Part shown: in pieces, positions 1 through 8,165 of the stretch
Layout: each line of letters begins with the position of its first letter
How positions within the stretch are numbered: the first letter of the stretch is position 1
Source of the DNA: Paenibacillus oralis
GTDB lineage: Bacteria; Bacillota; Bacilli; Paenibacillales; Paenibacillaceae
Direction of reading: 5' to 3'
NCBI RefSeq assembly: GCF_003863965.1
Contig: NZ_RRCN01000001.1
Coordinates: 1,435,406 to 1,499,405, forward strand
Length of the DNA stretch: 64,000 nt
Position numbers and translations under genes: made by a program
The notes under the pieces: generated by a model
Told to the model about the DNA's origin: nothing
The model's database searches: none
Seen by the model: only the letters and a program-made list of their open reading frames with translations

Positions 1-546
1 GTTCGGCTCGTCATCCGAGGCGTCCGGGAAGACGTAAGTTTCCCCGTCGGAAACGGTGTTTTCCGTGCCCGCGGCCAGCGTGACGATGGCTTTGCCCGCG
101 GCCTTCACATAGATTGGCGCGCTGTCGCTGTCATGAATATCGACGCCATTCAGCACCAGATGAACATCGCCTTCATCCTGCGCGTCGACCACGATCTGCC
201 CTTCGCTAAGCTCGCCGCTCAAAACGTAGGTACCTGCGGCCGTAATCGTCACCGTTCCGTCCTCCGCCTCGGCTCCGGCGCCATCGACCGTGGCGTTCGC
301 GCCATTCAGTGTAATCGTCGTGGCGCTGTCCGCGCTCCAATCCACCGTATTGTCGCTATCGTCAAACGTAACCAGATCCGCTGCCCGAATGCCCTCCACA
401 GAGGCGGCAGTGGCGTCGGCGGCCGCTGACGTCTGCTGCGTTCCGGCCGCCGCTCCCCCGTTTGCCGAAACCGATCCGCAAGCCGAAAGCATAGCGGAGC
501 AGAGCAGCACGATTCCCAACTTGTTCATCGCCGTAAAGTTTTTCAT
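1..546 (-). CDS. Carbohydrate-binding-domain lipoprotein, Cthe_2159-like (partial, cut by window edge)
   Basis: About 182 N-terminal residues are visible; the rest lies outside the window. The N terminus has a hydrophobic signal (LGIVLLCSAMLSAC) with a lipobox L-S-A-C at Cys23, so an extracellular lipoprotein is expected. After a Ser/Ala/Gly linker the text is rich in Asp, Asn, Thr and Gly in short strand-like units (for example DDSDNTVDW, TAAGTYVLSGELSEG), as in the Cthe_2159 family of acidic beta-helix proteins reported to bind polysaccharide and calcium. The ATG at 546 is chosen because AAAGGA lies 10 bases upstream; the ATG at 553 is in another frame, only 3 bases from the same site. It follows DUF4956 and VTC genes on the same strand, a recurrent trio in Firmicutes. 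Confidence 0.75.
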   Translation of the reverse strand, partial: MKNFTAMNKLGIVLLCSAMLSACGSVSANGGAAAGTQQTSAAADATAASVEGIRAADLVTFDDSDNTVDWSADSATTITLNGANATVDGAGAEAEDGTVTITAAGTYVLSGELSEGQIVVDAQDEGDVHLVLNGVDIHDSDSAPIYVKAAGKAIVTLAAGTENTVSDGETYVFPDASDDEPN

Positions 547-577
547 TTTTCATCGATCCTTTCGCTTATGATTTTTT

Positions 578-1264
578 TCATGCATATTCGTGTGCAGCCG
601 GACTCATCGTCAGCGAGATGTCCAGATTGCCGTTCCGGACGCGGATGTCGTCCAGAAATTCCTTCTGGTTCGCCAGATGATCGATCGTAATCGCATAAAC
701 CAGCTCATACAAGCTGCCCAGCTCGGTGGTTCTGATCTTTTTCAACTCGTACCCGACGTTGTGTTTCTTGAATACCTCGGCGAAGGCTTCCTCGTAGCCC
801 AGGTTCTCCGGGATCGTCACCTTCAGCGTTTTCTGCAGCGTTTTTCTTGCCCCAAAGTTAAACCGGTTCAGCACAACCATCAAAAGGCACAGAATGATCG
901 TAAATAAAACGGCATATCCAAAGGAGCCAACGCCGCAGGCCAGCCCCGCCGCCATCGTGAACAGCACGTACGAAATATCCTTCGGATCGCCGGGCGCGCT
1001 GCGGAAGCGGATGATCGAGAAGGCGCCGGCCAGGCTGAACGCCCGGGCGACATTGCTGCCGATCAGCAAAATGATAATCGCCACAATTGAGGGCAGCAGC
1101 ACCATCGTTAACGTAAAGTTTTGCGAATACCCTTGCGGGTTTGTTTTCATATAAGTGAAACTGATGATTCCGCCTAATACGAAGGAAATCAAAATGGTGA
1201 TAACGGCTCCCGTAAAACTTAGCTCCGTGTTCGTTAAACTGACGTTAAAAAGCGTATCAAGCAT
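578..1264 (-). CDS. DUF4956 domain membrane protein
   Basis: A 228-residue membrane protein with hydrophobic segments near residues 18-38, 52-72 and 100-130, then a soluble C-terminal part of about 90 residues. The segment ARAFSLAGAFSIIRFRSAPGDPKDISYVLFTM is split here only to point out its core: SIIRFRS followed by KDI, typical of DUF4956. The biochemical role of the family is unknown; it travels with VTC-type polyphosphate polymerase domains. The ATG at 1264 is preferred over the in-frame GTG at 1273 because GGAGAG stands 8 bases before it. It overlaps the end of the VTC gene (ATGCTTGA), suggesting translational coupling. Confidence 0.8.
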   Translation of the reverse strand: MLDTLFNVSLTNTELSFTGAVITILISFVLGGIISFTYMKTNPQGYSQNFTLTMVLLPSIVAIIILLIGSNVARAFSLAGAFSIIRFRSAPGDPKDISYVLFTMAAGLACGVGSFGYAVLFTIILCLLMVVLNRFNFGARKTLQKTLKVTIPENLGYEEAFAEVFKKHNVGYELKKIRTTELGSLYELVYAITIDHLANQKEFLDDIRVRNGNLDISLTMSPAAHEYA

Positions 1265-2000
1265 AAAGAACACTCTCCTTTGCCACGTCTTTGTTTCTGA
1301 TCATTTTTTTGTATTCGTTGCCGTATTTGGAGAAGCTGGTCCGGTACATCCCATGCTCCGAAAGCAACCTCGACAGCCATACCGGAACCGTCTTCTCCGC
1401 CTTCACTTCCATCAGCCACAGCCCTTGCTCCACCAAAGGCTCGCCGTAATCGCCCTGTTCAAGCCTCACATCATACCGCCGGCTGCGGATGTTCGTATCG
1501 AAGGTGATGCGCAAATCCCGGTTGTTTTTGCAAAAAAGCGCTTTGCGGTCGTAAGCCAGGTATACCTTCGGCTCCAGGTCGTAACGCTGCAGGAAGTATG
1601 TAATTTCGTGCAGGACCTGTTTGTTCATGTAATCCTGGTATTCCGGCTCGATTCCCGTGCGGACGAACTCGTAAGCTTCGTTTAAGCGGAGCGCGGTCCG
1701 TCGTTTGTTGACCAGCCCGAACACTTTTTTCTTGATTTCGAGATACACCTTCGCGTCCGGCCGCGGAACCCCGTAAGCTCTGAGCCGCAGCTTCTCTTTA
1801 TACTTGGGCTTCGCCAGGCTGCTGCGGATCAGCGTATCGTGCCTGGTATCGAAATAAAGGTTGCTGATGGAGTAAAACTCGTGCTGCTTGTTGTATTCGT
1901 CCGGCTCCATATATTCGAGAAGCTCCACATAAAAATTGCGATAGGCCTCCGTATCCAGCAAATATTTGTTTTCGTATCGGTTGAATACCTCGATCGCCAT
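1257..2000 (-). CDS. VTC/polyphosphate polymerase domain protein
   Basis: A 247-residue soluble protein with the layout of the VTC (vacuolar transporter chaperone) catalytic domain, a member of the CYTH-like tunnel fold that in yeast Vtc4 makes polyphosphate from ATP. Visible family features are the opening FNRYENKYLLD, the basic strand LRLRAYG, the E-I-K-K strand (YLEIKKK), RYDLEPKVYLAYDRKA and the late acidic-basic strand LMEVKAEK. Bacterial members lack the SPX domain, as here. It is the first gene of a three-gene operon with DUF4956 and the Cthe_2159-like lipoprotein. Whether bacterial homologues make polyphosphate is not established, so the enzymatic role is inferred from fold only. Confidence 0.8.
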   Translation of the reverse strand: MAIEVFNRYENKYLLDTEAYRNFYVELLEYMEPDEYNKQHEFYSISNLYFDTRHDTLIRSSLAKPKYKEKLRLRAYGVPRPDAKVYLEIKKKVFGLVNKRRTALRLNEAYEFVRTGIEPEYQDYMNKQVLHEITYFLQRYDLEPKVYLAYDRKALFCKNNRDLRITFDTNIRSRRYDVRLEQGDYGEPLVEQGLWLMEVKAEKTVPVWLSRLLSEHGMYRTSFSKYGNEYKKMIRNKDVAKESVLYA

Positions 2001-2099
2001 AACCTCAAATCCTTTCTGTCATCATACTTTCGGCGCCTGTCCCGCCGGCTATGTCTGTATCTTAAACGCCGAACCTTTAGTGAATCTTAAATGGAGTCC

Positions 2100-2131
2100 T
2101 TAAGGTTGGTTAAAGGTAATCCTGATATAAT
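2100..2131 (+). promoter_or_regulatory. Promoter of the two-component operon with TTAAGG/TTAAAGG direct repeat
   Basis: A good -10 (TATAAT, 2126-2131) has no good -35. Instead two half-sites, TTAAGG at 2100 and TTAAAGG at 2110, sit 10 bases apart where an activator would bind. OmpR-type regulators bind direct repeats with about one-turn spacing, so autoregulation by the regulator encoded just downstream is a reasonable inference. The same gap (2001-2178) must also hold the promoter of the divergent VTC operon, which may be a target too. Confidence 0.45.
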
Positions 2132-2178
2132 AGCGGAGGCAAAGCACAAAGCGACTTTTTAGAAGAGGATGACAAGCG

Positions 2179-2856
2179 ATGAGAATATTGATCGTAGAGG
2201 ATGAGGTGCGTCTGGCGGAGGCCCTGACCCAAATCTTGAAAAAACATAATTATTCGGTGGATGCCGTGCATGACGGAAGATCCGGCTACGATTACGCGCT
2301 AAGCGGGATTTACGATCTGCTGCTGCTAGACGTGATGATGCCGGAGATGGACGGGTTTACGGTATTAAGGAAGCTGCGCAACGAAGGGGTGTCCACACCG
2401 GTGATTCTGCTGACCGCCAAAGGGGAAACTAACGATAAAGTGACGGGACTCGATTGTGGGGCCGACGATTACATCGCCAAACCTTTTTCCACCGAGGAGC
2501 TGATGGCCCGAATCCGCGCCGCGCTTAGGCGCAAAGGCGAGGTGATCCCGGAGGACGCGCTGAAATTCGGGGATATCGAGCTGAATACGTCGAACCTGAA
2601 GCTCACCGCCTTGGGCAAGGAGATCAAGCTGAACCTAAAGGAAAGCGAACTGTTGGAACTGCTGATTTCCCGGAAACAGGCGGTTACTTCCAAAGAGCAA
2701 ATCATCGAAAAGCTATGGGGATTCGACTCCGAGGTGGAGTATAACAATGTGGAGGTTTATGTTTCTTTTTTGCGCAAAAAACTGACCTTCCTGAATTCAT
2801 CCGTGCGCATTAACACGATCCGCGGTCTGGGGTACGTATTAGAGGTGAGTTCCTAA
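2179..2856 (+). CDS. OmpR-family response regulator
   Basis: 225 residues: a receiver domain (about 1-115) with acidic residues in VEDE, the phosphoacceptor Asp51 in LLLLDVMMPEMDGF, the LTAK threonine/lysine region and the KPF lysine, followed by an OmpR/PhoB winged helix (about 125-223; WGFDSEVEYNNVEVYVSFLRKK, then RGLGYVL). It is a DNA-binding partner for the sensor kinase, whose ATG overlaps its stop (TAATG). Divergent from the VTC/DUF4956 operon, which it may regulate. The start has the site AGAGGATGAC upstream. Confidence 0.93.
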   Translation: MRILIVEDEVRLAEALTQILKKHNYSVDAVHDGRSGYDYALSGIYDLLLLDVMMPEMDGFTVLRKLRNEGVSTPVILLTAKGETNDKVTGLDCGADDYIAKPFSTEELMARIRAALRRKGEVIPEDALKFGDIELNTSNLKLTALGKEIKLNLKESELLELLISRKQAVTSKEQIIEKLWGFDSEVEYNNVEVYVSFLRKKLTFLNSSVRINTIRGLGYVLEVSS

Positions 2857-4208
2857 TGTTTAAAAAGCTCAGGAACCGGTTTCTGATCGTCAATCTGGTC
2901 ACGATCTCCGTGATGATGCTCGTGGCGTTCGCCGCCATTTACATCATCACCTATCGGGATGTGCAAAGCGACAGCAAAGGGGAGCTGCACAAAATCTCCC
3001 AGTCCTATGAAAAACCGCCGGGCCGATCCGGGCCGCGGGATGACCAGCCGCTTACGGACGGCAGCGGATCTGCGGAGACGGTACGCCCCGATGGCGCGCC
3101 TGCCGACACGGAGCGTAATGATGGTGCATCTGCTGATGACGCGCCTGCCGGCAATCGGCCGCCGGATGGCCGGTTCGAACCGCCGCCGGAACGTTCGGTT
3201 TCCTTTATGCTGCTGGCCGATGCGGATTGGGGGCTGATCTCCGCGAAGTCCAAGTTCGATATGGACGATGAATTTTATACTAGCGCTTTGGAGAAAGCCG
3301 CATCTCAGCAGAAGGAGACCGGGCAATTCAACCTCGACGGGAGCCATTGGATTTATTCCGTCCGTCCCGAAAATGACGGGTACATGCTGGTCTTCCTGGA
3401 CATGACCGCGCAGCAGGAAATTCTCATCAACCTCATTTATACGTTTGCCGTGGTGGGGTCGGTGATGCTGGTCGCGTTGTTTTTCGCCAGCCGTTATTTC
3501 GCCAACCGGTCCATTGCCCCGGTCAAGGAAGCATTCGAGAAGCAGAAGCAGTTTATCGCCGACGCGTCGCATGAGCTGAAAACCCCGCTTGCCATCATTA
3601 ACACCAACGCCGATGTGCTGCTGGCCGGCGGGCCGGACACGGCGGAAAACCAGGCGAAATGGCTGCATTACATCAAGTCGGAAACCGAACGGATGGCCAA
3701 GCTGACGGGCGACCTGCTTTATTTGACGCAAATGGACGACGCCCGGACGGAGATGCTCTATTCCAAGTTCGATCTGAGCGAAGCGGTTGAGACGATCATT
3801 TTGACGATGGAGGCGGTTATTTTCGAAAAAGAGCTGTCGCTCGATTACGAGATGGAGCCGAATTTGACGGCATACGGCAACAGCGAGCAAATCAAGCAGG
3901 TGGTCATGATCCTGCTCGACAATGCCGTGAAATACGCGGGGCCGCAAGGTTCGATCCGCGTCTCGCTCCACAAGCAGTACGGCGAAGCCGTGCTGGAGGT
4001 GTCCAATACGGGCGAAGGCATCGCCCCCGAGCACCTGACGCGCATCTTTGACCGGTTCTACCGGACCGATGCCTCGCGGTCGCGCAAGCAAGGCGGCTAC
4101 GGCCTGGGCCTGGCGATCGCGGGGTCGATCGTCGAACAGCATCGCGGCCGGATCTACGCCAAAAGCACCCCAGGCGAATCGACCACGTTTTACGTGCATT
4201 TGTCCTAA
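2856..4208 (+). CDS. Sensor histidine kinase of the two-component system
   Basis: 450 residues. Membrane segments at about 12-32 and 190-212 enclose an extracytoplasmic region of about 155 residues that includes a low-complexity stretch rich in Pro, Asp, Gly and Arg (about 54-115). The cytoplasmic part has a HisKA helix with the phosphorylated His239 (FIADASHELKTPL), an N box (LLDNAVKYA), a G1/F region (NTGEGI...FDRFYRTDASR) and a G2 box (GGYGLGLAI), so it is expected to be active. No HAMP or PAS domain is evident. The Pro/Gly/Asp-rich sensor insert is unusual and gives no hint of the ligand. Confidence 0.92.
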   Translation: MFKKLRNRFLIVNLVTISVMMLVAFAAIYIITYRDVQSDSKGELHKISQSYEKPPGRSGPRDDQPLTDGSGSAETVRPDGAPADTERNDGASADDAPAGNRPPDGRFEPPPERSVSFMLLADADWGLISAKSKFDMDDEFYTSALEKAASQQKETGQFNLDGSHWIYSVRPENDGYMLVFLDMTAQQEILINLIYTFAVVGSVMLVALFFASRYFANRSIAPVKEAFEKQKQFIADASHELKTPLAIINTNADVLLAGGPDTAENQAKWLHYIKSETERMAKLTGDLLYLTQMDDARTEMLYSKFDLSEAVETIILTMEAVIFEKELSLDYEMEPNLTAYGNSEQIKQVVMILLDNAVKYAGPQGSIRVSLHKQYGEAVLEVSNTGEGIAPEHLTRIFDRFYRTDASRSRKQGGYGLGLAIAGSIVEQHRGRIYAKSTPGESTTFYVHLS

Positions 4209-4313
4209 AATGCGCGCCCAGCGTCGTCCGCGATGCACTCCGTCCGAGGTGCTCTGTCCGAGGCACTCCGTCCGCCTTCTGCCTTCGAACGGATCGTAAT
4301 GACGTTATTTGCC

Positions 4314-4471
4314 CATTTCCCGGGTATTTCCCGGTCTAACGGACTCAGCAGTCGTTATCTGGCTCTATTGGAGAGTATTTTCGCGATTTTGCCGGCAATA
4401 ACGCCTCCTGGGTCCGTTATCATTTTTCGGCCCCCCGTTTTGGCCCGATTAGCGTCTCTCAGGTCTCTTAG
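4314..4471. repeat. Intergenic repeat, copy 1 (second copy at 15646-15802)
   Basis: Begins with CATTTCCCGGGTATTTCCC, then CTAACGGAC.CAG, a variable middle, the inverted form GGGTCCGTTA, a CCCCCCGTTTT run and a TCTCTTAG end. The copy at 15646 has the same blocks in the same order and nearly the same length (about 157 bases), while the middle differs. TAACGGAC and GTCCGTTA are inverted, so the transcript can fold. Confidence 0.7.
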
Positions 4472-4623
4472 CAGTGCGGCACACCTTTGCGTATCAGACA
4501 GAAGAGGTTACTTTCATTGTTATAGACATCAGCCCGACCCAAATCAACTGCCAAGGGCGTTGAAAGCTTGAGGAAAGCGAAGACCGGTGGGGTGGGCGGC
4601 AGATCAACACTCACTGTCCGGAC

Positions 4624-4645
4624 GCTTTGCACGATTATCCCGTTT
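4624..4645. repeat. Inverted-repeat arm, left
   Basis: Contains CTTTGCACGATTATCCC (4625-4641), exactly the reverse complement of 6031-6047. The two arms enclose the IS1595-type transposase gene. They could be ends of an insertion sequence, but no target duplication is visible at their outer edges. Confidence 0.6.
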
Positions 4646-4941
4646 GATCAGGGTAGCAGAGAAACAGACAAGCTCGGGAGAAGAAAATATTTGGTGGAGA
4701 AGCAGATAGGTTCGAGATAATTTAGACGGGCTTAGGAGAAGGAATCAGGTTTAGGAGAGGTGAAACAGACCGACATTAGATCAAGACATGAGATCAAGGA
4801 CAAGACGCAAGGGAAAAGAAAAGACCGTGATTTTGCTGTAACCTGAACCCTTCCATTTACAGCAACGCCCGGACTGTTCATGCTAACCCCTACCCATTAA
4901 GTTGATCTGCGTCAAACTCCCCCGCCGTTCCAGCGCCACAA

Positions 4942-5844
4942 TCAGGCCGCAGCCGCAAGGGGCTGATTCGGTTGGCGTGCGATCAGCCGGCGGTAAGGGA
5001 TCGCCGGAATCGCCACACACATGCCCAGCAACTTCTGCCGCATCGTTTCTTCCGCTCCGGGCCGGCGCAGCGAGCGGCGTACGGTGTACTCGTTTAGGTA
5101 CGCCTGCAGATGCTTCAGTCCCAAGGCTACATACGTACTCTTCAGCGATTCCCACGCCTCTCTCACCACTTTCCGCAAAGGCGTATACAGCCGAAAGGCT
5201 AGAGGGAACAACTGTACCGCCGATGTACGGACATCCACATGCCCGTTGATGAACGCGGTTAGATCGTGACGGTTTGCCCTTTTTTCGTTTCCCCGTTTAT
5301 GCGGTACTAGGCGGATTTTGACCTGCTCCGGCTCGCCCGACTCCGTTACCGTGCAGCCAGCTACGACCGCCGAGGCATACGGATGCGAAAACTGAAACCG
5401 GGACGGATTACGCCCATACAGATCGCTGTTCACCTTCACGTCTCCGCAGAGTAGCTCTCGGGCATCGAATTCCCCAACGGAATGGCGTATTTTATGCAGC
5501 ATCAACCAGGCGGTTTTGTAGGTGACTTGGATCACCTTGCTCAGCCGCATCGCCGAAATGCCACCATCAAGCAGGAACAACTCCAGCGCATTGAACCACT
5601 TGAGCAGGGGCAGATGCGTTCCTTCAAAAATCGTGCCGACCAAAGCCGAGGTTTGATGCTTGCACTTTCCGCACTCGAACAAGGGGATATGCCTAGAGGT
5701 CAGACGGCTGCGCCGGGTGTGAGCGCAGCGCGGGCAGACGAAGCCGTTCGGCCACTTCATCGCGATCAGCGCCTCCATGCAGGCCTGCTCGCTGTTATAA
5801 CGGCTGCTGAATGATTGAAGTTCCGTTTCCGCATTGACCTCCAT
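4942..5844 (-). CDS. IS1595-family (ISXO2-like) transposase
   Basis: 300 residues from the ATG at 5844, chosen over the in-frame TTG at 5865 because a purine-rich GGGGGCGAG precedes it. An N-terminal zinc ribbon (CPRC ... CGKC) is followed by the helical LLKWFNALELFLLDGGISAMRLSKVI region and an ISXO2-like nuclease domain with an acidic residue in the CGDVKVN strand, a central AVVAG strand and the C-terminal HLQAYLNEYTVRRS motif of the family. It catalyses movement of its own element. The length is normal for the family, so it may be intact. The region after the first Asp departs from the usual DETYIGGK, so activity is uncertain. Confidence 0.8.
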   Translation of the reverse strand: MEVNAETELQSFSSRYNSEQACMEALIAMKWPNGFVCPRCAHTRRSRLTSRHIPLFECGKCKHQTSALVGTIFEGTHLPLLKWFNALELFLLDGGISAMRLSKVIQVTYKTAWLMLHKIRHSVGEFDARELLCGDVKVNSDLYGRNPSRFQFSHPYASAVVAGCTVTESGEPEQVKIRLVPHKRGNEKRANRHDLTAFINGHVDVRTSAVQLFPLAFRLYTPLRKVVREAWESLKSTYVALGLKHLQAYLNEYTVRRSLRRPGAEETMRQKLLGMCVAIPAIPYRRLIARQPNQPLAAAA

Positions 5845-6026
5845 GTTCACTCGCCCCCGAATCAAGAATTCACGAACACACGTTCTATTTATTTCATTAT
5901 ACCAAACATACGTTCCCTAATCAAGCCGAAAATCTCAACTGAACCGCCTCATTTTTTCCCCCATCTCTTTTTCTTCTCTCTTTTTTTGGAATCCTTGCTC
6001 TAGCCCCCACCCCCTGTTTCCTTAAC

Positions 6027-6048
6027 GAAAGGGATAATCGTGCAAAGG
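6027..6048. repeat. Inverted-repeat arm, right
   Basis: GGGATAATCGTGCAAAG at 6031-6047 is the perfect complement of the left arm at 4625-4641. It lies between the IS1595-type transposase and the IS4-type remnant, so it could belong to either element. Confidence 0.6.
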
Positions 6049-6104
6049 CTGCAGGCAGGGACACCAAAACATCAAGACACCAAGACACGAACCCTTTAGA
6101 CAGC

Positions 6105-6337
6105 CACCTCACCTGGCGTCGATTTGTGACACTGCTCGAAACGGCTACGGTGCAAAAGGTAGACGTGCTGACTTCGGCGGATCGTGGTGCCCTCTTCATC
6201 GTTGACGCTTCTATGTTTCCATGTTTAAGCAGAATCGCAGCAAAGCGGTCGAGTTGCTTGCCCGATTTAGAGAAGACACTGTCCAGCCTCTGATTCAGCG
6301 TCAACTCCGGCAATGGATTGCTGCTTTACCCAGCTAA
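6105..6337 (+). pseudogene. IS4-type transposase remnant, frameshifted and internally deleted
   Basis: Frame from 6105 reads HLTWRRFVTLLE..., then LTSADRGALFIVDASM, matching the WRRF...LTS..R..FIVDDSL block around the first catalytic Asp of IS4-type transposases. The continuation FKQNRSKAVELLARF (family form RNRSKKVELLARV) lies in another frame starting at 6221, so a frameshift separates them. After that the text jumps to a helical end (RQLRQWIAALPS) and a stop, implying that most of the catalytic domain is deleted. Not functional. Confidence 0.65.
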
Positions 6338-6403
6338 ATCAAGGCTTGTCTGACGATTTTTTTGCTGCGAAAGTTGAGTTATAAATTCTATAATCTTAAA
6401 AAA

Positions 6404-6451
6404 GGGGCGGACCCCAGAAAGTAGCTTAAGTCTACTTTTGGGGGCCGCCCC
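6404..6451 (-). terminator. Rho-independent terminator, bidirectional form
   Basis: A long stem GGGGCGG-CCCC-AAAGTAG / CTACTTT-GGGG-CCGCCCC with a short loop. On the minus strand the stem is followed by TTTTTT, so it ends transcription of the FMN reductase gene that stops at 6470. Confidence 0.9.
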
Positions 6452-6469
6452 TTTCGTTCGTTTATGAAA

Positions 6470-7009
6470 TTAACGCAGCGTCTTCAAAGCGCCGCTCCAA
6501 GCGAGCACTTGGTCCAGCATACCGTTCAAGTTGGTCAGGTGCAGATCGGCCGGTTTAAATGTGCTGTAGTTTTCGAAATCGGTGAACAGCGAAAGCGCAA
6601 CATGCACGCGAACGTCGGCTACGGACAATTCGCCCAGGATGCCGCGCAGATGTTCGGCCGCGCGGGCGCCGCCGACGGAGCCGTAGCTCACGATGCCGGC
6701 CGCTTTGTCGTTCCAGGCTTCGCGCGCGTAGTCGAGCGCGTTTTTCAGAGCGCCGGTGATGCTGTGGTTGTACTCCTGCACGATAAACACGAAGCCGTCC
6801 AAGGAGTTCAGTTTTTCATTCCACTTCGCTGCTTGCTCGGAAGCGTCGGCTTCACCCAGAAGCGGCAGCTTGTAATCGGCGATATCGACGATTTCATAGT
6901 TCGCGTCGCCGCGCGCGTCGGCGATTTTTTTCACCCATTCTCCTACTTGCGGGCTGACGCGGCCGTCGCGGGTACTTCCCAAAATAATCCCAATGTTCAA
7001 TTTTGACAT
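6470..7009 (-). CDS. NADPH-dependent FMN reductase family protein
   Basis: 179 residues from the ATG at 7009, which has a strong AAGGAGG 8 bases upstream; an upstream in-frame ATG at 7063 is rejected for lack of such a site. Flavodoxin-like fold: the N-terminal GIILGSTRDGRVS is the FMN phosphate-binding loop of the family, VQEYNHSITGALKNALDYA is the conserved P-x-Y-N-x-S-x-x-x-x-LKNA.D signature in variant form, and GIVSYGSVGGARAAEHLR the final conserved block. Such enzymes reduce FMN, quinones or azo compounds with NAD(P)H in the cytoplasm. Monocistronic with its own terminator. Confidence 0.9.
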   Translation of the reverse strand: MSKLNIGIILGSTRDGRVSPQVGEWVKKIADARGDANYEIVDIADYKLPLLGEADASEQAAKWNEKLNSLDGFVFIVQEYNHSITGALKNALDYAREAWNDKAAGIVSYGSVGGARAAEHLRGILGELSVADVRVHVALSLFTDFENYSTFKPADLHLTNLNGMLDQVLAWSGALKTLR

Positions 7010-7209
7010 GCTTGTTTCCTCCTTATTGGTTGTTCTTCCAAATATTCTGTCCAGCAGACCCATGAGTTTACACCGCCATATATATTGCTTGCATCCTCAA
7101 AATATTATCTTTATATTGAGATGCTTGATTCTGAAACAATCATAAACCCACGGAGTTCCGTTTGTCAAGCTACTTACGAAAAGTTTGCAGAAAAAAATAT
7201 TTTTAAACT

Positions 7210-8082
7210 CTATTCCTCATGCACGGTTACAACCACGCCGTCCCTATTATTTCCGGAAATCTCATAACTCCCTTCGGCCGGAACCCGGATCGTACCGTCA
7301 TCGGTGACAGGGAAATAAAATACCTGGTAAGTCTGTCCGTTGACCTCGACCTTAACGGCCTGCTTATCTTTCAGATAGTCCAGATACTCTTCCAGAACCA
7401 TATCGTTTTTCTGCATAATGGCGCTGTGGGGCAGCCCTACATAACGAAAATGCCAGGGTTCGTATTGAATGCCGGTCACCGCGGTTTTGTTCTCGGGATA
7501 ACGCAGCACAAACCCGTATCTCCATGCGTTCTCTTTTAGCCACTGGCCTTCCGGCGCAACATTCATCTCCGCTTGTGACGAGCCTATATCGAGCGACAAG
7601 CCCAGGTTATGCTCGCTATATCCCGCCGGCATCGCATATTCCGCCCCCATTTGACGATACAGCTCATCCTGCCGCTGCTCGTCCCGGTACCCGCTGGTGA
7701 TCAGGAAATGGTTCACCCCGTCCTCGCCTGCGGCGGCGACCATCTCGGCAAGTTTTCCCGCCAATCTTTCCGATAGCCGAACCGTGTTGTCTAGCACGCT
7801 AAAACCTTGGAGCAATTCCCGATGTTGAGCCAGACTGACCGCCTCCTCCGCCGGGCCTTGATCAGGAACCGGATGGTCTTGATTGACCAGCAGCAAATCG
7901 CCCTGATAAACCTGCTCCTGAGTGACTTTTATCGTAAATCCCCGGTCCGTCGGGGTTGGGGAATTTTCTTCCGTAAGCGTAATTTTATGCAGCGGTATGA
8001 TGGACAAATCGCTAGCTTTGAATTTAACGAAAGCATAGCTCAGAACCAGCAGGACCAGCAAACAAAAAACCCATTTCTTCAT
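7210..8082 (-). CDS. D-Ala-D-Ala carboxypeptidase, VanY type (M15B)
   Basis: 290 residues with an N-terminal membrane anchor or signal (KKWVFCLLVLLVLSYAFVKF) and an extracytoplasmic M15 peptidase domain. Zinc and catalytic motifs are visible: SGYRDEQRQDELY, SEHNLGLSLDIG (the SxHxxGxAxD zinc motif) and EPWHFRYVG (the third zinc ligand). The block WRYGFVLRYPENKTAVTGI is also typical of the family. It would trim the terminal D-Ala of peptidoglycan stem peptides. No vanRS-like regulators adjoin it, so a housekeeping cell-wall role is more likely than glycopeptide resistance. Confidence 0.9.
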   Translation of the reverse strand: MKKWVFCLLVLLVLSYAFVKFKASDLSIIPLHKITLTEENSPTPTDRGFTIKVTQEQVYQGDLLLVNQDHPVPDQGPAEEAVSLAQHRELLQGFSVLDNTVRLSERLAGKLAEMVAAAGEDGVNHFLITSGYRDEQRQDELYRQMGAEYAMPAGYSEHNLGLSLDIGSSQAEMNVAPEGQWLKENAWRYGFVLRYPENKTAVTGIQYEPWHFRYVGLPHSAIMQKNDMVLEEYLDYLKDKQAVKVEVNGQTYQVFYFPVTDDGTIRVPAEGSYEISGNNRDGVVVTVHEE

Positions 8083-8165
8083 CGTTCGTTATCCTCCTAA
8101 CCTTTCATTACTTAAGGATAGAGAAAACTTGTTAAGAAGAAATGGGGGTAAAAATAAAATTTTTC

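Larger units (their letters stand above)
4209..4941. other. Gene-poor spacer between the kinase gene and the transposase
   Basis: No convincing coding region. It holds one copy of an intergenic repeat (4314-4471) and one arm of an inverted repeat (4624-4645). The stretch 4680-4830 is purine-rich on the plus strand without recognisable structure. Confidence 0.6.

Noticed and set aside
2853..4238. Long open frame antisense to the sensor kinase gene
   Set aside because: It has no ribosome site, its product is a low-complexity His/Arg-rich text, and the opposite strand encodes a complete kinase with all motifs. GC-rich third positions create such frames.
4615..6060. Target-site duplication flanking the inverted repeats
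   Set aside because: Bases outside the two arms do not match, so the arms are reported only as an inverted repeat.
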